A DNA stretch of 64,000 nucleotides, from positions 248,001-312,000 of the forward strand of contig NZ_JAMQOQ010000004.1 of assembly GCF_031624635.1 (NCBI RefSeq), read 5' to 3'. The DNA comes from Halogeometricum sp. S3BR5-2. Lineage in GTDB: Archaea; Halobacteriota; Halobacteria; Halobacteriales; Haloferacaceae. Shown in pieces: positions 52,173-62,700 of the stretch. Numbering within the stretch: the stretch's first letter is position 1; each line of letters starts with the position of its first letter. Below the pieces are notes generated by a model. The model made no database searches. It worked only from the letters and a program-made list of their open reading frames with translations, and was not told the origin of the DNA. A program made the translations under genes and the position numbers.

Positions 52173-54116
52173 ATGGTCGGAATCCAAGGACGGCTTGGTG
52201 ACGCCGAGCATCCCTCTCCGCATCCCTCCTTGTCTCTCACTGGCGAAGAACGGTGCGACAGGTACGCGGCGGACGGTCTCGGGGTCACGGTCCTCGCCCA
52301 CGGACGGAGCCGAAACCGGACTCCCGGTTCGGCGGCCAACGGAACGACTCGCTGGTGGGTCGACGGTCGGATACACAGCGTCGAGACGCCTTCGGGGGGG
52401 CGGAGCGACGTCAGCGACGGCGGGCGCGCCTGCGCCGACCTGTTCGAGTCGGCCGGTCCGGCGGCCGCCGACCGCCTGAACGGGACGTTCGTCGCCGTGG
52501 GGTACGACGGCCGGGAGAACGAGGCGTACGTCGTGACCGATCGACTGGGCACGCGCCCCCTCTACTACGCCCGGACCGACGGCGGCCTCGTGTTCTCCAC
52601 ACACGTCCAGTCGCTCCCCGCCCACCCGGAGGTCGACGCCGACGTCGACCCCGACCTGCTGGCCGAATACTGCTCGCTCGAACGGACCGCGGGAGTGACC
52701 ACTCCCCTTACCGGCGTGGAGTCGTTTCCCCCGTCGTCGGTGACGACGATAGACCTCGACACGCTCGAAACCCGGAGCGAGCGGTACTGGTCGCCGCACC
52801 ACGACCCCGAGGACGCCTCGTTCGAGACGTTCGCGCGGCGGTACGCGGAGACGCTGGAGACGGTCATGCGGGAGCGACTCGTCCCCGGCCGGCGGTACGG
52901 CTTCCTCGTCAGCGGCGGCAGCGACTCCCGACTCCTCCTCGACATCGCCACGGACGTCCTCCCCCGCGAGGACATCGTCGTCTACCACCTCTCCGACTGG
53001 ATGAGCGACGAGGCCCGCGCCGCCGAACGCGCCGCGCTGACCGAGGGCGTCGAGTTCCGCTGGCTTCGCCGCGGGGAGGGGCATCAGGAGCGGTTGCTGT
53101 CGGCGGCCGCCGAGACCATGAACTTTCAGGGGCGGGCCGAACAGGCCCACGCGCTCTCGCACGTCGACCGCCTGCGCGAGGAGGTCGACTGCCTCGTCAC
53201 GGGCCTGTACGCGGACACGTTCTTCGAGGCGATGAACGTCGACCGACACGCGGTCGGTCTCGGACCGTTGGGGACGTTTCACTCGCTGACGGCGGTCCCC
53301 ACCCGGTCGGTCGAGGACCACGTCGAGCGATACGGCGACTCGACGCCGGCCTACGTCGACACCGACCGCTCGCTCCGGGAGATTCTCCGAGAGCGCATCG
53401 ACGTGCGCGAGGACGGCTCCGTCGTCGACCACGGCGTGTCGTTCCCCTCGCTGCGCGACCTCTCGCTGTACGGCGAGACGTACCCGCTCTGGACCGACGC
53501 CGACCAGTTCTACTGGAGCCTCGAACAGACGATGCCGCACTGGACGCCGTTCCTGGACGACCGTATGGTCGACCTCGCGGAGTCGGTCCCCGTGCGGTAT
53601 CAGCTCAGACGGAAGCTCTCGAACGCCGCGCTCCGGCACCGCGAATCGCCGCTCGCGGCGTTCCCGCTGTCGTCGACGGGCGTCTCGCCGTCCCGCGGGT
53701 TCCTCGCGCAGTTCCTCGGCGCCCGCCTCACGGCGCTCGTCCGGCGGTTCTCCGACACCGGCGAACCCCCGCAGCCCTACTTCACGCACGAACCGTGGAC
53801 GTACGTCCCGGGCGTGCTCGACCACCAGACGTTCGTCGCCGACGTGCTTCGGCGGCGGCAGTCCGACGTCAGGGACGCGCCGTTCCTCCGGTGGGACGGC
53901 GTCCTCGACTCGTTCCGGGCCCGACTCGACGGGGAGCGCGGCACTTCTGAACTGTACACACTGCTCTCGCTGCTCGAAATGCCGGTCTTCGAGGACCTCC
54001 GCTCGGAGCGCTCCGGCCCGAAGCGACCCGACGCCGCCCCGGCGGAGGACCCGACGTCGGTCCGCGGCGTCGACGGGAACGCGTGGGCGTCGAACCCGCG
54101 GCCGGGGCAGGACTGA
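52173..54116 (+). CDS. Asparagine-synthetase-like protein lacking the glutaminase cysteine
   Basis: A 647-residue protein with an N-terminal class II glutamine-amidotransferase-like domain (about 1-200) and a C-terminal ATP-pyrophosphatase synthetase domain whose P-loop reads VSGGSDSR (246-253). Normal glutamine-using enzymes begin MCGI with Cys2 as the nucleophile; here the start reads MVGIQG, so glutamine hydrolysis should not occur. It could use free ammonia, or catalyse another adenylation-driven amide or ester formation, as asparagine-synthetase homologues do in peptide and sugar modification. Its stop overlaps the start of the next gene (TGATG). Probable surface-glycan or lipid modification, by context. 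Confidence 0.85.
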   Translation: MVGIQGRLGDAEHPSPHPSLSLTGEERCDRYAADGLGVTVLAHGRSRNRTPGSAANGTTRWWVDGRIHSVETPSGGRSDVSDGGRACADLFESAGPAAADRLNGTFVAVGYDGRENEAYVVTDRLGTRPLYYARTDGGLVFSTHVQSLPAHPEVDADVDPDLLAEYCSLERTAGVTTPLTGVESFPPSSVTTIDLDTLETRSERYWSPHHDPEDASFETFARRYAETLETVMRERLVPGRRYGFLVSGGSDSRLLLDIATDVLPREDIVVYHLSDWMSDEARAAERAALTEGVEFRWLRRGEGHQERLLSAAAETMNFQGRAEQAHALSHVDRLREEVDCLVTGLYADTFFEAMNVDRHAVGLGPLGTFHSLTAVPTRSVEDHVERYGDSTPAYVDTDRSLREILRERIDVREDGSVVDHGVSFPSLRDLSLYGETYPLWTDADQFYWSLEQTMPHWTPFLDDRMVDLAESVPVRYQLRRKLSNAALRHRESPLAAFPLSSTGVSPSRGFLAQFLGARLTALVRRFSDTGEPPQPYFTHEPWTYVPGVLDHQTFVADVLRRRQSDVRDAPFLRWDGVLDSFRARLDGERGTSELYTLLSLLEMPVFEDLRSERSGPKRPDAAPAEDPTSVRGVDGNAWASNPRPGQD

Positions 54117-55768
54117 TGGCAGGGACGAACCTCGACGTGCTCCTCGTCGGTATCGACGCCGCCTGCCTCCCCGTCCTGCGTCGCTTGGAAGAGACCGAGT
54201 CGATACCGACGCTTTCCTCGCTCCTCGCGGACGGGACGAGCGGCCCGCTGGAATCGCAGCTCCCGCCGTGGACGCCCAGCGCGTGGCCCTCGCTGTACAC
54301 GGGTACGAATCCCGGCAAACACGGCGCGTTCAGCTTCCTGGAGTACGACGGCTACGACTGGGACGTCGTGGACGCCGCGTCCGTGGCCGAACCGGCGCTG
54401 TGGGAAATTCTCGACGCCGAGGGCCTGTCGAGCGTCGTCGTCAACGTCCCGGTGACGCACCCGGCGGCGGACATCGACGGCGCGGTCGTTCCGGGGTTCG
54501 TCGGCCCCGAGGACCCGCGCTGCACCCCGCCGGGACTCCTCTCGAACCTCCGCGAGGAACTCGGCGGCTACCGCGTCTACGCGGACAACGAGTTCGCGGG
54601 CGACGCCCCGCGCGACGCCCGCGTCTCGGAGTACCGCGACCTCGTCCGTTCGCGCGGCGGGGCGTTCCGCTACCTCGCCGACCGCTTCGACCCGGACTTC
54701 GGCTTCCTGCAGTTCCAGCAGACCGACACCGTCTTCCACGACATGCCCGGCGACTTCGACGCCGTCCGCTCGGTGTACGAGGCCGTCGACGAGCAGGTGG
54801 CGGAGACGCTGGCGGCGACGGACCCGACCCACGTCGTCCTCGCCAGCGACCACGGGATGGGCGAGTTCGACCGACACGAGTTCCGCGTCAACGAGTTCCT
54901 CCGCGAGCACGGCTACGTGGAGACGACGCGGGACGAGGCGGGCATGCCGTCGTGGGTGCCGCTCTGGCGCGACTCGCTCGGCGGGGGCGACGACGCGGAC
55001 GGCGGAAGCGACGGAGACGAACCCGACTCGGACGCCCCCGGCCTCGCGGAACGGGGCGTGGCCGCGCTGTCGGCTCTCGGCCTCTCGCCCGCCCGCGCCG
55101 CGGGCGCCCTCGAAGCGGTCGGCCTCCTCGGCGCGGCCCGGCGGTTCGCCCCCGAGGGCGTCGTCTCCGCGGCGGGCGTCTCCGAACGCGTCGACTTCGC
55201 CGAATCGACGGCGTACATGCGCCTCCCGGTCGAGCTCGGGATTCGGCTCAACGTCGCCGGCCGGGAACCCGAGGGCGTCGTCCCGCCCGACGAGTACGAG
55301 TCGGTCCGCGCGGACCTCGTCGACCTGCTCTCGGGGGTGACGACGCCGGACGGCGACCCGGTGTTCGAGCGCGTCGTCCCGCGCGAGGAGGTGTTCGACG
55401 GCCCGCACGTGGCGGACGCCGTCGACATCGTCACGGTTCCGGCGGGCTTCGAGAACTTCCCCGCCGCGCAACTGCGCGGCGACGTGTTCGGCGCGCCGGG
55501 GGAGCCGTGGAACCACAAACTTCACGGCGTCGTCGGCGTCAGCGGCCCCGACGTGCCGGAAAGAGAGACATCCGACGCGCACCTGCTCGACGTGGCGCCG
55601 ACGGTGCTCTCGCTTCTCGGCGTCCCCCTCAGCGACCGGATGGAGGGGTCGCCGTTGGTCGGCGACCGACCGCCGACGCGGGCGTACGACCGCCCGGACC
55701 GCGAACAGACCGACGCCCCAGGCGAGGGCGTCGAAGCGCACCTCGCGAATCTCGGATACCTCGACTGA
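54116..55768 (+). CDS. Alkaline-phosphatase-superfamily (type I phosphodiesterase-like) protein
   Basis: A 550-residue protein of the phosphodiesterase/nucleotide pyrophosphatase branch of the alkaline phosphatase superfamily. Asp14 (VGIDAA) and the nucleophile candidate Thr53 in PPWTPSAWPSLYTGTNPGKHG are at the start; further metal ligands are in QTDTVFHD and LASDHGMGEFD. There is no signal peptide and no membrane helix, so it probably acts in the cytoplasm. An acidic insertion (about 295-325) is present. It is translationally coupled to the asparagine-synthetase-like gene and is followed by the FemAB-like gene after one base, so all three act in one pathway. Confidence 0.88.
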   Translation: MAGTNLDVLLVGIDAACLPVLRRLEETESIPTLSSLLADGTSGPLESQLPPWTPSAWPSLYTGTNPGKHGAFSFLEYDGYDWDVVDAASVAEPALWEILDAEGLSSVVVNVPVTHPAADIDGAVVPGFVGPEDPRCTPPGLLSNLREELGGYRVYADNEFAGDAPRDARVSEYRDLVRSRGGAFRYLADRFDPDFGFLQFQQTDTVFHDMPGDFDAVRSVYEAVDEQVAETLAATDPTHVVLASDHGMGEFDRHEFRVNEFLREHGYVETTRDEAGMPSWVPLWRDSLGGGDDADGGSDGDEPDSDAPGLAERGVAALSALGLSPARAAGALEAVGLLGAARRFAPEGVVSAAGVSERVDFAESTAYMRLPVELGIRLNVAGREPEGVVPPDEYESVRADLVDLLSGVTTPDGDPVFERVVPREEVFDGPHVADAVDIVTVPAGFENFPAAQLRGDVFGAPGEPWNHKLHGVVGVSGPDVPERETSDAHLLDVAPTVLSLLGVPLSDRMEGSPLVGDRPPTRAYDRPDREQTDAPGEGVEAHLANLGYLD

Positions 55769-55769
55769 T

Positions 55770-56768
55770 ATGACACTCGACATCGAACCCGCGGACGAAG
55801 ACGACTGGAACGAAATCGTAGACCGCTCCGAGGAGGCCTCCGTCTTTCACGGCGCCGAGGCCCTCTCGGTGGTCGAAGACCACGCCGGCGCCGAGGTGAC
55901 GCGTCTCGTCGGCTACAACGGAAACGAACCCATCGGCGTCTTCCCCGTCTTCGAGTCGCGGACGGGGCCGTTCACGCTCGTCACCTCGCCGCCGAAGCTC
56001 CTTCACACGTTCCAACTCGGCCCCGCGATGGTCGGGATGGCGGGAATGAAGCGCCGCAAGTGCGAGCAGTATCGCCGCGAGTTCGTCACGGAGTGTCTGG
56101 CGTGGGTCGACGAGCATATCGACCCCGACTCGACGTTCGTCCGGACGACGCCGGAGTTCGGCGACATCAGACCGTTCGGCTGGAACGGCTTCGAGGCGAC
56201 GCCGTTCTACACGTACGCGGTGGACCTCACGACCGACCGCGAGGACCTGATAACAGAGTTCAGCCGCGACGCGCGGAGCAACATCCGCAACGCCGAGGAG
56301 GACGAGTACACCGTCGAGGTGGGCGGCAAGGAGACGCTCCGGGAGACGTTCCGCGCGGTGGCGGACCGACACGACGAGACGGGCGCGCCGCTGAAAGTCG
56401 ACCAGTCGTTCGTCGTCGACCTGTACGAGCGAACCCCCGAGGGTACCGTCCGACCCTACGCCTGCCGCGTCGACGGCGAGTTCGCCACCGGGATGATAAC
56501 GCTCTGTTCGGACTCGACAGTCTACCGGTGGAAGGGCGGCGGCCGGAGCGACACCGGCCTGCAGGCGACGGACCTGCTCGACTGGCACATCATGTGCGAC
56601 GCGATGGACCGCGGGCACGAGCGCTACGACCTCGTGGGCGCCAACATCCCCCGCATCTGCGATTACAAGGCCAAGTTCGCGCCCGACGTGCAGACGTACT
56701 ACACGCTCGACCGGGCGAACAGACTGTTCTCGGCGTCCGCGGCGGTGAAGGGCGCTATCAGCCGGTAG
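55770..56768 (+). CDS. FemAB/GNAT-fold acyltransferase-like protein
   Basis: A 332-residue protein with two GNAT-like halves. The C-terminal acetyltransferase-6-type segment includes FSRDARSNIRNAEED, GEFATGMITLCSDSTVYRWKGG and DLVGANIPRICDYKAKFAP, typical of FemAB and related transferases that move aminoacyl or acyl groups onto glycans or lipids. Its gene starts one base after the stop of the phosphodiesterase-like gene. It would complete an activation/transfer path with the upstream asparagine-synthetase-like protein. Confidence 0.82.
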   Translation: MTLDIEPADEDDWNEIVDRSEEASVFHGAEALSVVEDHAGAEVTRLVGYNGNEPIGVFPVFESRTGPFTLVTSPPKLLHTFQLGPAMVGMAGMKRRKCEQYRREFVTECLAWVDEHIDPDSTFVRTTPEFGDIRPFGWNGFEATPFYTYAVDLTTDREDLITEFSRDARSNIRNAEEDEYTVEVGGKETLRETFRAVADRHDETGAPLKVDQSFVVDLYERTPEGTVRPYACRVDGEFATGMITLCSDSTVYRWKGGGRSDTGLQATDLLDWHIMCDAMDRGHERYDLVGANIPRICDYKAKFAPDVQTYYTLDRANRLFSASAAVKGAISR

Positions 56769-56822
56769 CCGCCGCTCCGGCCGGACCGTACGCTTTTGAC
56801 GCGATGCGGCGATGTTCCGACT

Positions 56823-57551
56823 ATGCTCGACGACACCGTTGCTATCGTCACCGGCGGTTCGACCGGCATCGGGAAGGCCATCGCGGAGAAGTACCTGGAA
56901 CACGGCGCGGACGTCGTCGTCTCGAACCGCTCCGAGGAGACGGGGCGGGAGACGGCCGAGGAACTCGGCTGCGAGTACGTCCGATGCGACGTCTCGGAGT
57001 ACGACCAGGTGGAGGCGTTGGTCGAGGCCACCGTCGAGGAGTTCGGCCGCCTCGACACCGTCGTCAACAACGCCGGCATCGGCCACGCCGCCTCCCTCGA
57101 AGAGATGTCCGTCGAGGACTGGCAGCGGGTGCTCAGGGTCAACCTCGACGGCGTCATGTACGGGTCGAAGGCGGCGCTGCCGCACCTCAGGGAGACTGAG
57201 GGCTCCATCGTCAACGTCGCCTCCATCTACGGCCTCGTCGCCGGCCCCGGTGCGCCCGCCTACTCGGCGGCGAAGGGTGGTGTGGTGAATCTCATCCGCC
57301 AGATAGCCATCGACTACGCGTCCGCGAACGTCCGCGTCAACTGCATCTGTCCGGGGTTCGTCGAGACGCCGATGACCGACGACTACCTCGACCAGAACCA
57401 GTTCTACGAGTTCGTCCGCGGCGAGACGCCCCTCGGACGGGTGGCCCAACCAGAGGAGATTTCGGGTATCGCGGCGTTTCTCGCCTCCGACGAGGCGTCC
57501 TACATCACGGGCGCGAACATCCCCGTCGACGGCGGGTGGACGGCGCACTGA
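56823..57551 (+). CDS. SDR oxidoreductase
   Basis: A 242-residue classical short-chain dehydrogenase with TGGSTGIG (residues 10-17), NNAG, the NVASIYG Ser region and PAYSAAKGG. It resembles 3-oxoacyl-ACP reductase or sugar dehydrogenase types; the substrate is unknown. The ATG at 56823 is preferred over one nine codons earlier. It follows the FemAB-like gene by 54 bases and ends 12 bases from the convergent membrane protein gene. Confidence 0.88.
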   Translation: MLDDTVAIVTGGSTGIGKAIAEKYLEHGADVVVSNRSEETGRETAEELGCEYVRCDVSEYDQVEALVEATVEEFGRLDTVVNNAGIGHAASLEEMSVEDWQRVLRVNLDGVMYGSKAALPHLRETEGSIVNVASIYGLVAGPGAPAYSAAKGGVVNLIRQIAIDYASANVRVNCICPGFVETPMTDDYLDQNQFYEFVRGETPLGRVAQPEEISGIAAFLASDEASYITGANIPVDGGWTAH

Positions 57552-57563
57552 CGCGTCCCCACC

Positions 57564-58145
57564 TCACAGCAGCGACGACAGCGAGAAGACGATGGAGCCG
57601 ACGGAGACGACGCCCGCGACGACGGCGGCGCGGCGGAGCGTGAGGTTCCGCGCCTCGCGGATTCCGTACGCGAACAGGTAGCCGACCCAGAGGTAGCCGG
57701 CGACGTTCGCCGTCACTTGGAGCAAGACGACCCAGAGCGGCAACTGACCGTGCGTCGGGGTGATGCTCGGGAGGCCGCCGGTCAGGTAGAGGAACCATAT
57801 CGCACCGGTCGCGACCGCACTCGCGAGCAGGTTCGGAAGCTGTCCCCATCCGACGTTCGCCGCCGTCCGCGCGAGCGACCCTGACCCGCCGAGCAGGCCG
57901 CTCAGGACGTAGACGACGGCCGTGAACAGCGCCCAGATTCCGGCCGCGCCGACCGCGCCGCCGAGGAGAACGGCGACCACGACCAGTCCGGCGGACGCGT
58001 CGCTCCCGACGGCCTGTTCGAAGAGGGGAACGCCGCTCGCGACGGAGACGACGCCGATGGCGTACACGACGGCGGCCGCGCCGAGCAGCGACGGCGTCCG
58101 CTCGGCGAAGAAGCGTTCGGGGTCGAACAGCGGAGTGGAGGGCAT
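57564..58145 (-). CDS. Yip1-like integral membrane protein
   Basis: A 193-residue protein with five predicted membrane helices after a short cytoplasmic start (MPSTPLFDPERFFAERTPS). The layout, including DPERFF near the N-terminus and a GTVTGAIWFLYL-like middle, matches haloarchaeal Yip1-family proteins. The function of archaeal members is unknown. It is the second of two small membrane protein genes on the minus strand. Confidence 0.82.
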   Translation of the reverse strand: MPSTPLFDPERFFAERTPSLLGAAAVVYAIGVVSVASGVPLFEQAVGSDASAGLVVVAVLLGGAVGAAGIWALFTAVVYVLSGLLGGSGSLARTAANVGWGQLPNLLASAVATGAIWFLYLTGGLPSITPTHGQLPLWVVLLQVTANVAGYLWVGYLFAYGIREARNLTLRRAAVVAGVVSVGSIVFSLSSLL

Positions 58146-58205
58146 CGTCCGACGCGACGGTCTGCGCTCGAATAAGTTTACCTAGTGACATGAACGCGCG
58201 GCCCG

Positions 58206-58730
58206 TCAGCCGAGCCAGTCCCGCAGGACCGCGCCGAACCCGGCCGCACCGATGCCGAACGAGACGATGCCGCCGACGCCCGTCAGCGCCAGCGCACCGT
58301 TGAGACCCGCGGCGACCAACAGCGGTTTGGTCCAGCCGTTCTCGCGGCCGACGAGTCGGTCGGCGATGGCCAGGAAAGCGACGGCCGCGCCGACGGCCCA
58401 GACGACGTAGGCCACCAACCCGAGCGGGATGGCCAGGAGGACGCCGACGAGGGTGAATATCAACAGTACGGTAACGACCGCGACGGCGACGAGACAGAGC
58501 ACACCGTAGAGGAACGACTCGACGGGTTCGTCGAGCACCGACGCCATCGTCCGCTCGACGTACTCGGGGACGACGGCGACCAGAATCGCGCCGACGACCA
58601 GCGTCGTCAGGAACGCGCCGACCGCTCCCCCGACGACGCCGAAGGCGGGGCCCACGTCGACGTTCACGTCCGTGCCGACCTGCGCGACCTGTGCGAGCGT
58701 CCGGCCGACAAGCGGGGAAAATCCGTTCAT
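58206..58730 (-). CDS. Small integral membrane protein
   Basis: A 174-residue protein with about four membrane helices rich in Val, Ala and Gly and a Gly-rich C-terminal helix pair. A short amphipathic loop (VPEYVERTMASVLDEPVESF) follows the first helix. I do not recognise a named family; similar proteins are common in haloarchaea. It lies 60 bases upstream of the Yip1-like gene on the same strand. Confidence 0.75.
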   Translation of the reverse strand: MNGFSPLVGRTLAQVAQVGTDVNVDVGPAFGVVGGAVGAFLTTLVVGAILVAVVPEYVERTMASVLDEPVESFLYGVLCLVAVAVVTVLLIFTLVGVLLAIPLGLVAYVVWAVGAAVAFLAIADRLVGRENGWTKPLLVAAGLNGALALTGVGGIVSFGIGAAGFGAVLRDWLG

Positions 58731-58814
58731 CGTCCGACCGCAGGACGTCCAGCTACGTATCCCTTGCTGACGCCGCGGTCTCCGAAATCGGGTGCCGCGG
58801 GAGAGGGCTGTCGG

Positions 58815-59606
58815 CTATCGCTCGCCCTCGAAGTCGTCCAGCCACCCGCTCACCATCTCCTGCAGGGCGCCGGTCGTGCTCCCGAGGTGGAGCAGTTGGT
58901 AGCCGTTCTCGGCCTTCTCGTTCACGTCGTCCATGCCGAACCCGAGTCCGCCGAGGGGGACGCCGGCGTCGACGGCGGCCGAACGGACCGTCTCGACGGC
59001 CTCCTCCACGTCGGGGTGGTCGAGTTCGCCGGGGTGGCCGTACGAGACGGAGAGGTCGAGGGGGCCGACGAACACGAAGCCCAACTCCGGCACGTCCAGA
59101 ATCTCGTCGATGTTCTCGACGGCGGACTTCGTCTCGACGGTCGTCCCCACGAGCGTCTCGCGGTCCTCCGTGCCCACGTAGTCGTCCGCGAGTCCCCACC
59201 GGCGGGCGCGCGGCGCGGCCAGGCCCCGGTGGCCCGGTTCGCCGTCGTACTCGTACCGCGAGGACCGCACCGCCGCGCGGACCGTCTCCGCGTCCTCGAC
59301 GCGCGGGATGAACACGTTGCGGACGCCCAAATCGAGCGCCTTCCGAACCGAGGTGGGTTCGGAGTCCGACAGTCGGACGAGCAGTTCCGTATCGGTGCGC
59401 TCCGCGGCCCGGAGCAGGTCCTCGACCGCCGGTCCGTGGTCGGGCGACGGCCCGCCGTGCTCGAAGTCGATCCAGACGAAGTCCGCCCCGAGTTCGCCGT
59501 AGAACTCCACCAGCGCGGGGCTGTAGGCGTTGTCGAGGACACCGAGTGCGACGGTTCCGTTCTCGAAGCGTTCCCGCAGTCCGTTGGTCGGTTGCTCGCC
59601 GCTCAT
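58815..59606 (-). CDS. HpcH/HpaI-family aldolase
   Basis: A 263-residue class II (metal-dependent) aldolase of the HpcH/HpaI/citrate-lyase-beta family. Conserved segments are FVWIDFEHGG, the Arg in LLVRLSDSEP, VRNVFIPRVEDAE and VETKSAVENIDEI, carrying the metal-binding Glu and Asp. Family members cleave 2-keto-3-deoxy sugar acids to pyruvate and an aldehyde. It could handle keto-deoxy acids from the sugar pathways of this window, but no neighbouring gene confirms this. The length is normal. Confidence 0.9.
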   Translation of the reverse strand: MSGEQPTNGLRERFENGTVALGVLDNAYSPALVEFYGELGADFVWIDFEHGGPSPDHGPAVEDLLRAAERTDTELLVRLSDSEPTSVRKALDLGVRNVFIPRVEDAETVRAAVRSSRYEYDGEPGHRGLAAPRARRWGLADDYVGTEDRETLVGTTVETKSAVENIDEILDVPELGFVFVGPLDLSVSYGHPGELDHPDVEEAVETVRSAAVDAGVPLGGLGFGMDDVNEKAENGYQLLHLGSTTGALQEMVSGWLDDFEGER

Positions 59607-59756
59607 AGCCCTCAGTTGTCACCTCGCTAGCTTAAGGGTAGTTGCCGACGGCGTGACTGTCCCCGATTCGAGAACCATCGGCCGATTCCGAGCCGCCGAC
59701 CGACCGGACCGTTCGCGCCGCCAGACTTTTCACAAACCTGTTCGACGGAGTTCACG

Positions 59757-62700
59757 ATGTTTGATGAACTAAATAATCGTTCGTCATCGAGGCTCCGCAG
59801 GCGGGAGTTCGTCGGCGGCATCACGTCGCTGGCGGCGGCCTCCGCGTTCTCGGTGGGCGTCTCCGAGTCGGCCGCGGCGCAGGTGGAGGAGGGGGACGAC
59901 GAACCCGGCCAGACGCTCGCCTCGCCCGACGGGTCCGTCGAGGTAGCCGTGGACGTGACGGACGGCGTCCCGAGTTACTCGGTGTCGCGCGAGGGGACGA
60001 CGGCACTCGAGGAGTCGACGCTCGGGTTCGAGTTCGAGAACCAGGCGCCGTTCCGGGACGGTATCGAGGTGACCGGAACCGAGCGCTTCAGCGTCGACGA
60101 GCGCTGGACGCCCGTCTGGGACCAGTACGACGAGATTCCGGAGCGATACGAGGAACTCCGAATCGGACTCCGAGAGACCGAGGAACCGAACCGGTCGCTG
60201 ACGCTCGAACTGCGCGCGTTCGACGACGGCGTGGGCTTTCGGTACGTGTTCCCCGCCGAGAGCGGGTTCGGCGACTTCGCCATCGCCGCCGAGCGAACCG
60301 AGTTCGCCTTCGCGGACGACCACACGTCGTGGTGGATAGAGAACGACTTCAACAGCTACGAGTACGCCTACGAGGAGACGCCGCTGAGCGACATCGGCGA
60401 CCTGAGTTCGTTCGGCGGGGCGCACACGCCGCTGACGACGAAAGCGTCCGAGGACCTCTACCTCAGCGTCCACGAGGCGAACCTCGTCGATTACGCGGCG
60501 ATGGCCGTCGAACCGACGGCTGACGGCGGCGGGACGACGTTCGAGTCCGTCCTCGCGCCCCTCCCCGACGGGACGAAAGTGACCGCCTCCGTCCCCCACC
60601 GGACACCGTGGCGGACGGTGCAACTCGCCTCTCGGCCGGGCGAACTCGTGGAGTCGAACCTCGTGCTCAACCTGAACGAACCGTTCGACCCCGAACTGTT
60701 CCCGAAGGGCACCGACTGGATAGAGCCGGGGAAGTTCGTCGGCATCTGGTGGCTGATGATAACCGGCCGCGCGGACTGGGAGTATCAGGGGCCCGAAACG
60801 GGCAACCACGGCGCGCAGACCGGCCGGATGAAGCGCTACATGGACTTCGCCAGCGAGCACGGCATCCGAAGCGTCCTCGTGGAGGGATGGAACGAGGGGT
60901 GGGATAGCTACCCCGGCGAGGGGGACACGATGGACTTCGACGACCCGTACCCCGATTTCGACTGGGAGGGGGTGACCGACTACGGCCTGAACCTCGACCC
61001 GCCCGTGGAGATGACCGCGCACAACGAGACGGCGGGCAACGTCTCGAACTACGAGTCGCAACTGGAGAACTCCCCGAATCCGTTCGCCGACTACGAGGAG
61101 AAGGGGATTCGCTCCATCAAGACGGGGTACGTCGCGGACTCGGGCGTCACCATCGACGGCACGACGTACAACCACCACTGCCAACCGCTGGTGAACCACC
61201 ACCACCTCGTCTACCGCGAGGCGGCGAAACACCGGCAGATGCTGGAGGTGCACGAACCCATCAAACCGACCGGCGAGCGGCGGACGTACCCGAACGTGAT
61301 GACCCGCGAGGGGGTGCTCGGACAGGAGTACGACTCCTTCGGCTACGTCAGCCCCGACCACCACGTCACGTTCCCGTTCACGCGGATGCTCGGCGGCCCC
61401 GTCGAGTACACGCCCGGCATCTTCGACATGGACTCGGGGTCCGGCGGCATCGAGACGACGCGCGCGAAGCAACTAGCGATGTACCCGACGTATCTCAGCG
61501 GCCTGCAGATGGTCGCGGACCTGCCGAGTTCCTACCTCGCGGAGCAGGACGCCACACTCGGCGTCGGCGACGTGGCGCAGGCGGAGTTCGGCGACCGAGA
61601 CGGCCTCTCGCGCGCCGCCCGGTGGGCGAACGCGCAGGGCGGCCGGTACGTCCCGTTCGACCCGAACGCGGCCGACTCGGGTGCGAGCGTCTCGTGGACC
61701 GTCGAGGGCGTCCCGGCGGCCGGTGAGTACGACGTACATCTCCGGTACGCCAGCGACGCCGAGGAGAACGCCGTCGACGCCGATACGCCGCGGACGGCCG
61801 TCGTCGCCGTCGGGGACTCCGCGACGCAGGTGACGCTCCCGCCGACCGAGTACTGGGACGAGTGGGCGACGACGACGGCGACGCTCTCGTTCGCCGAGGG
61901 CGACAACGACCTCTCCGTGACGCTCGGAGCGGACGACACCGGCGGGTTCAACCTCGACGCCGTCGCAGTCACCGAGTCGGGCGCGTCGATGCCGACGCCC
62001 GACGAGGACCCGACGCTCGGCCCGACGGTGCCCGAGTTCGAGTTCGTCGAGGACGTGCCCGCCGCCGGGTGGGACGACACGGAGGTGTTGGACGCCGAGA
62101 TAGGCGAGTACACGCTCACGGCCCGGAAGAAGGACGAGGAGTGGTACGTCGGCGCGATGACCGGCGCGGACGGGCGCGCGCTTGACGTGCCCCTCGACTT
62201 CCTCGCGCCCGGCGAGAGCGGAAGCCGAGGCGACGGAGACGGGAACCGGAACGGGAACGGAAAGGGCGCCGGGAAGGCGCCGAGCGGACCGAAGTACGTC
62301 GCTGAGATGTACTCCGACGCGGCCGACGCCGCCTACGACTCGAACTTGGACGACGTTCGCGTCGACGAGTTCGTCGTCGACCCGAGCACGACGGTGCTGG
62401 CGTCGATGGTTGAATCGGGCGGGACCGCGCTCCGCCTCCGACCGCCGGAGGGCGGCGAGGTCGGCGACCTGCCGCGGTACGAGCGACCCGAACAGGACGT
62501 GGACGTCGCCGTCGACGCGGAGACGTTCGTCGAGTCGCCGTTCGTCACCGCCACCGGGTCGAACGCGGGCGATTACGTCGGCGGAACGACGGTCGAGGTG
62601 GTCGTCGACGGCGAGGTTCGGGCGACGGCGAACGTCCGCTTCCCGCCGAACGCCTCGGACGAGTCGCGCACGCTCTCGTTCGCCATCGACGACCCCGGGA

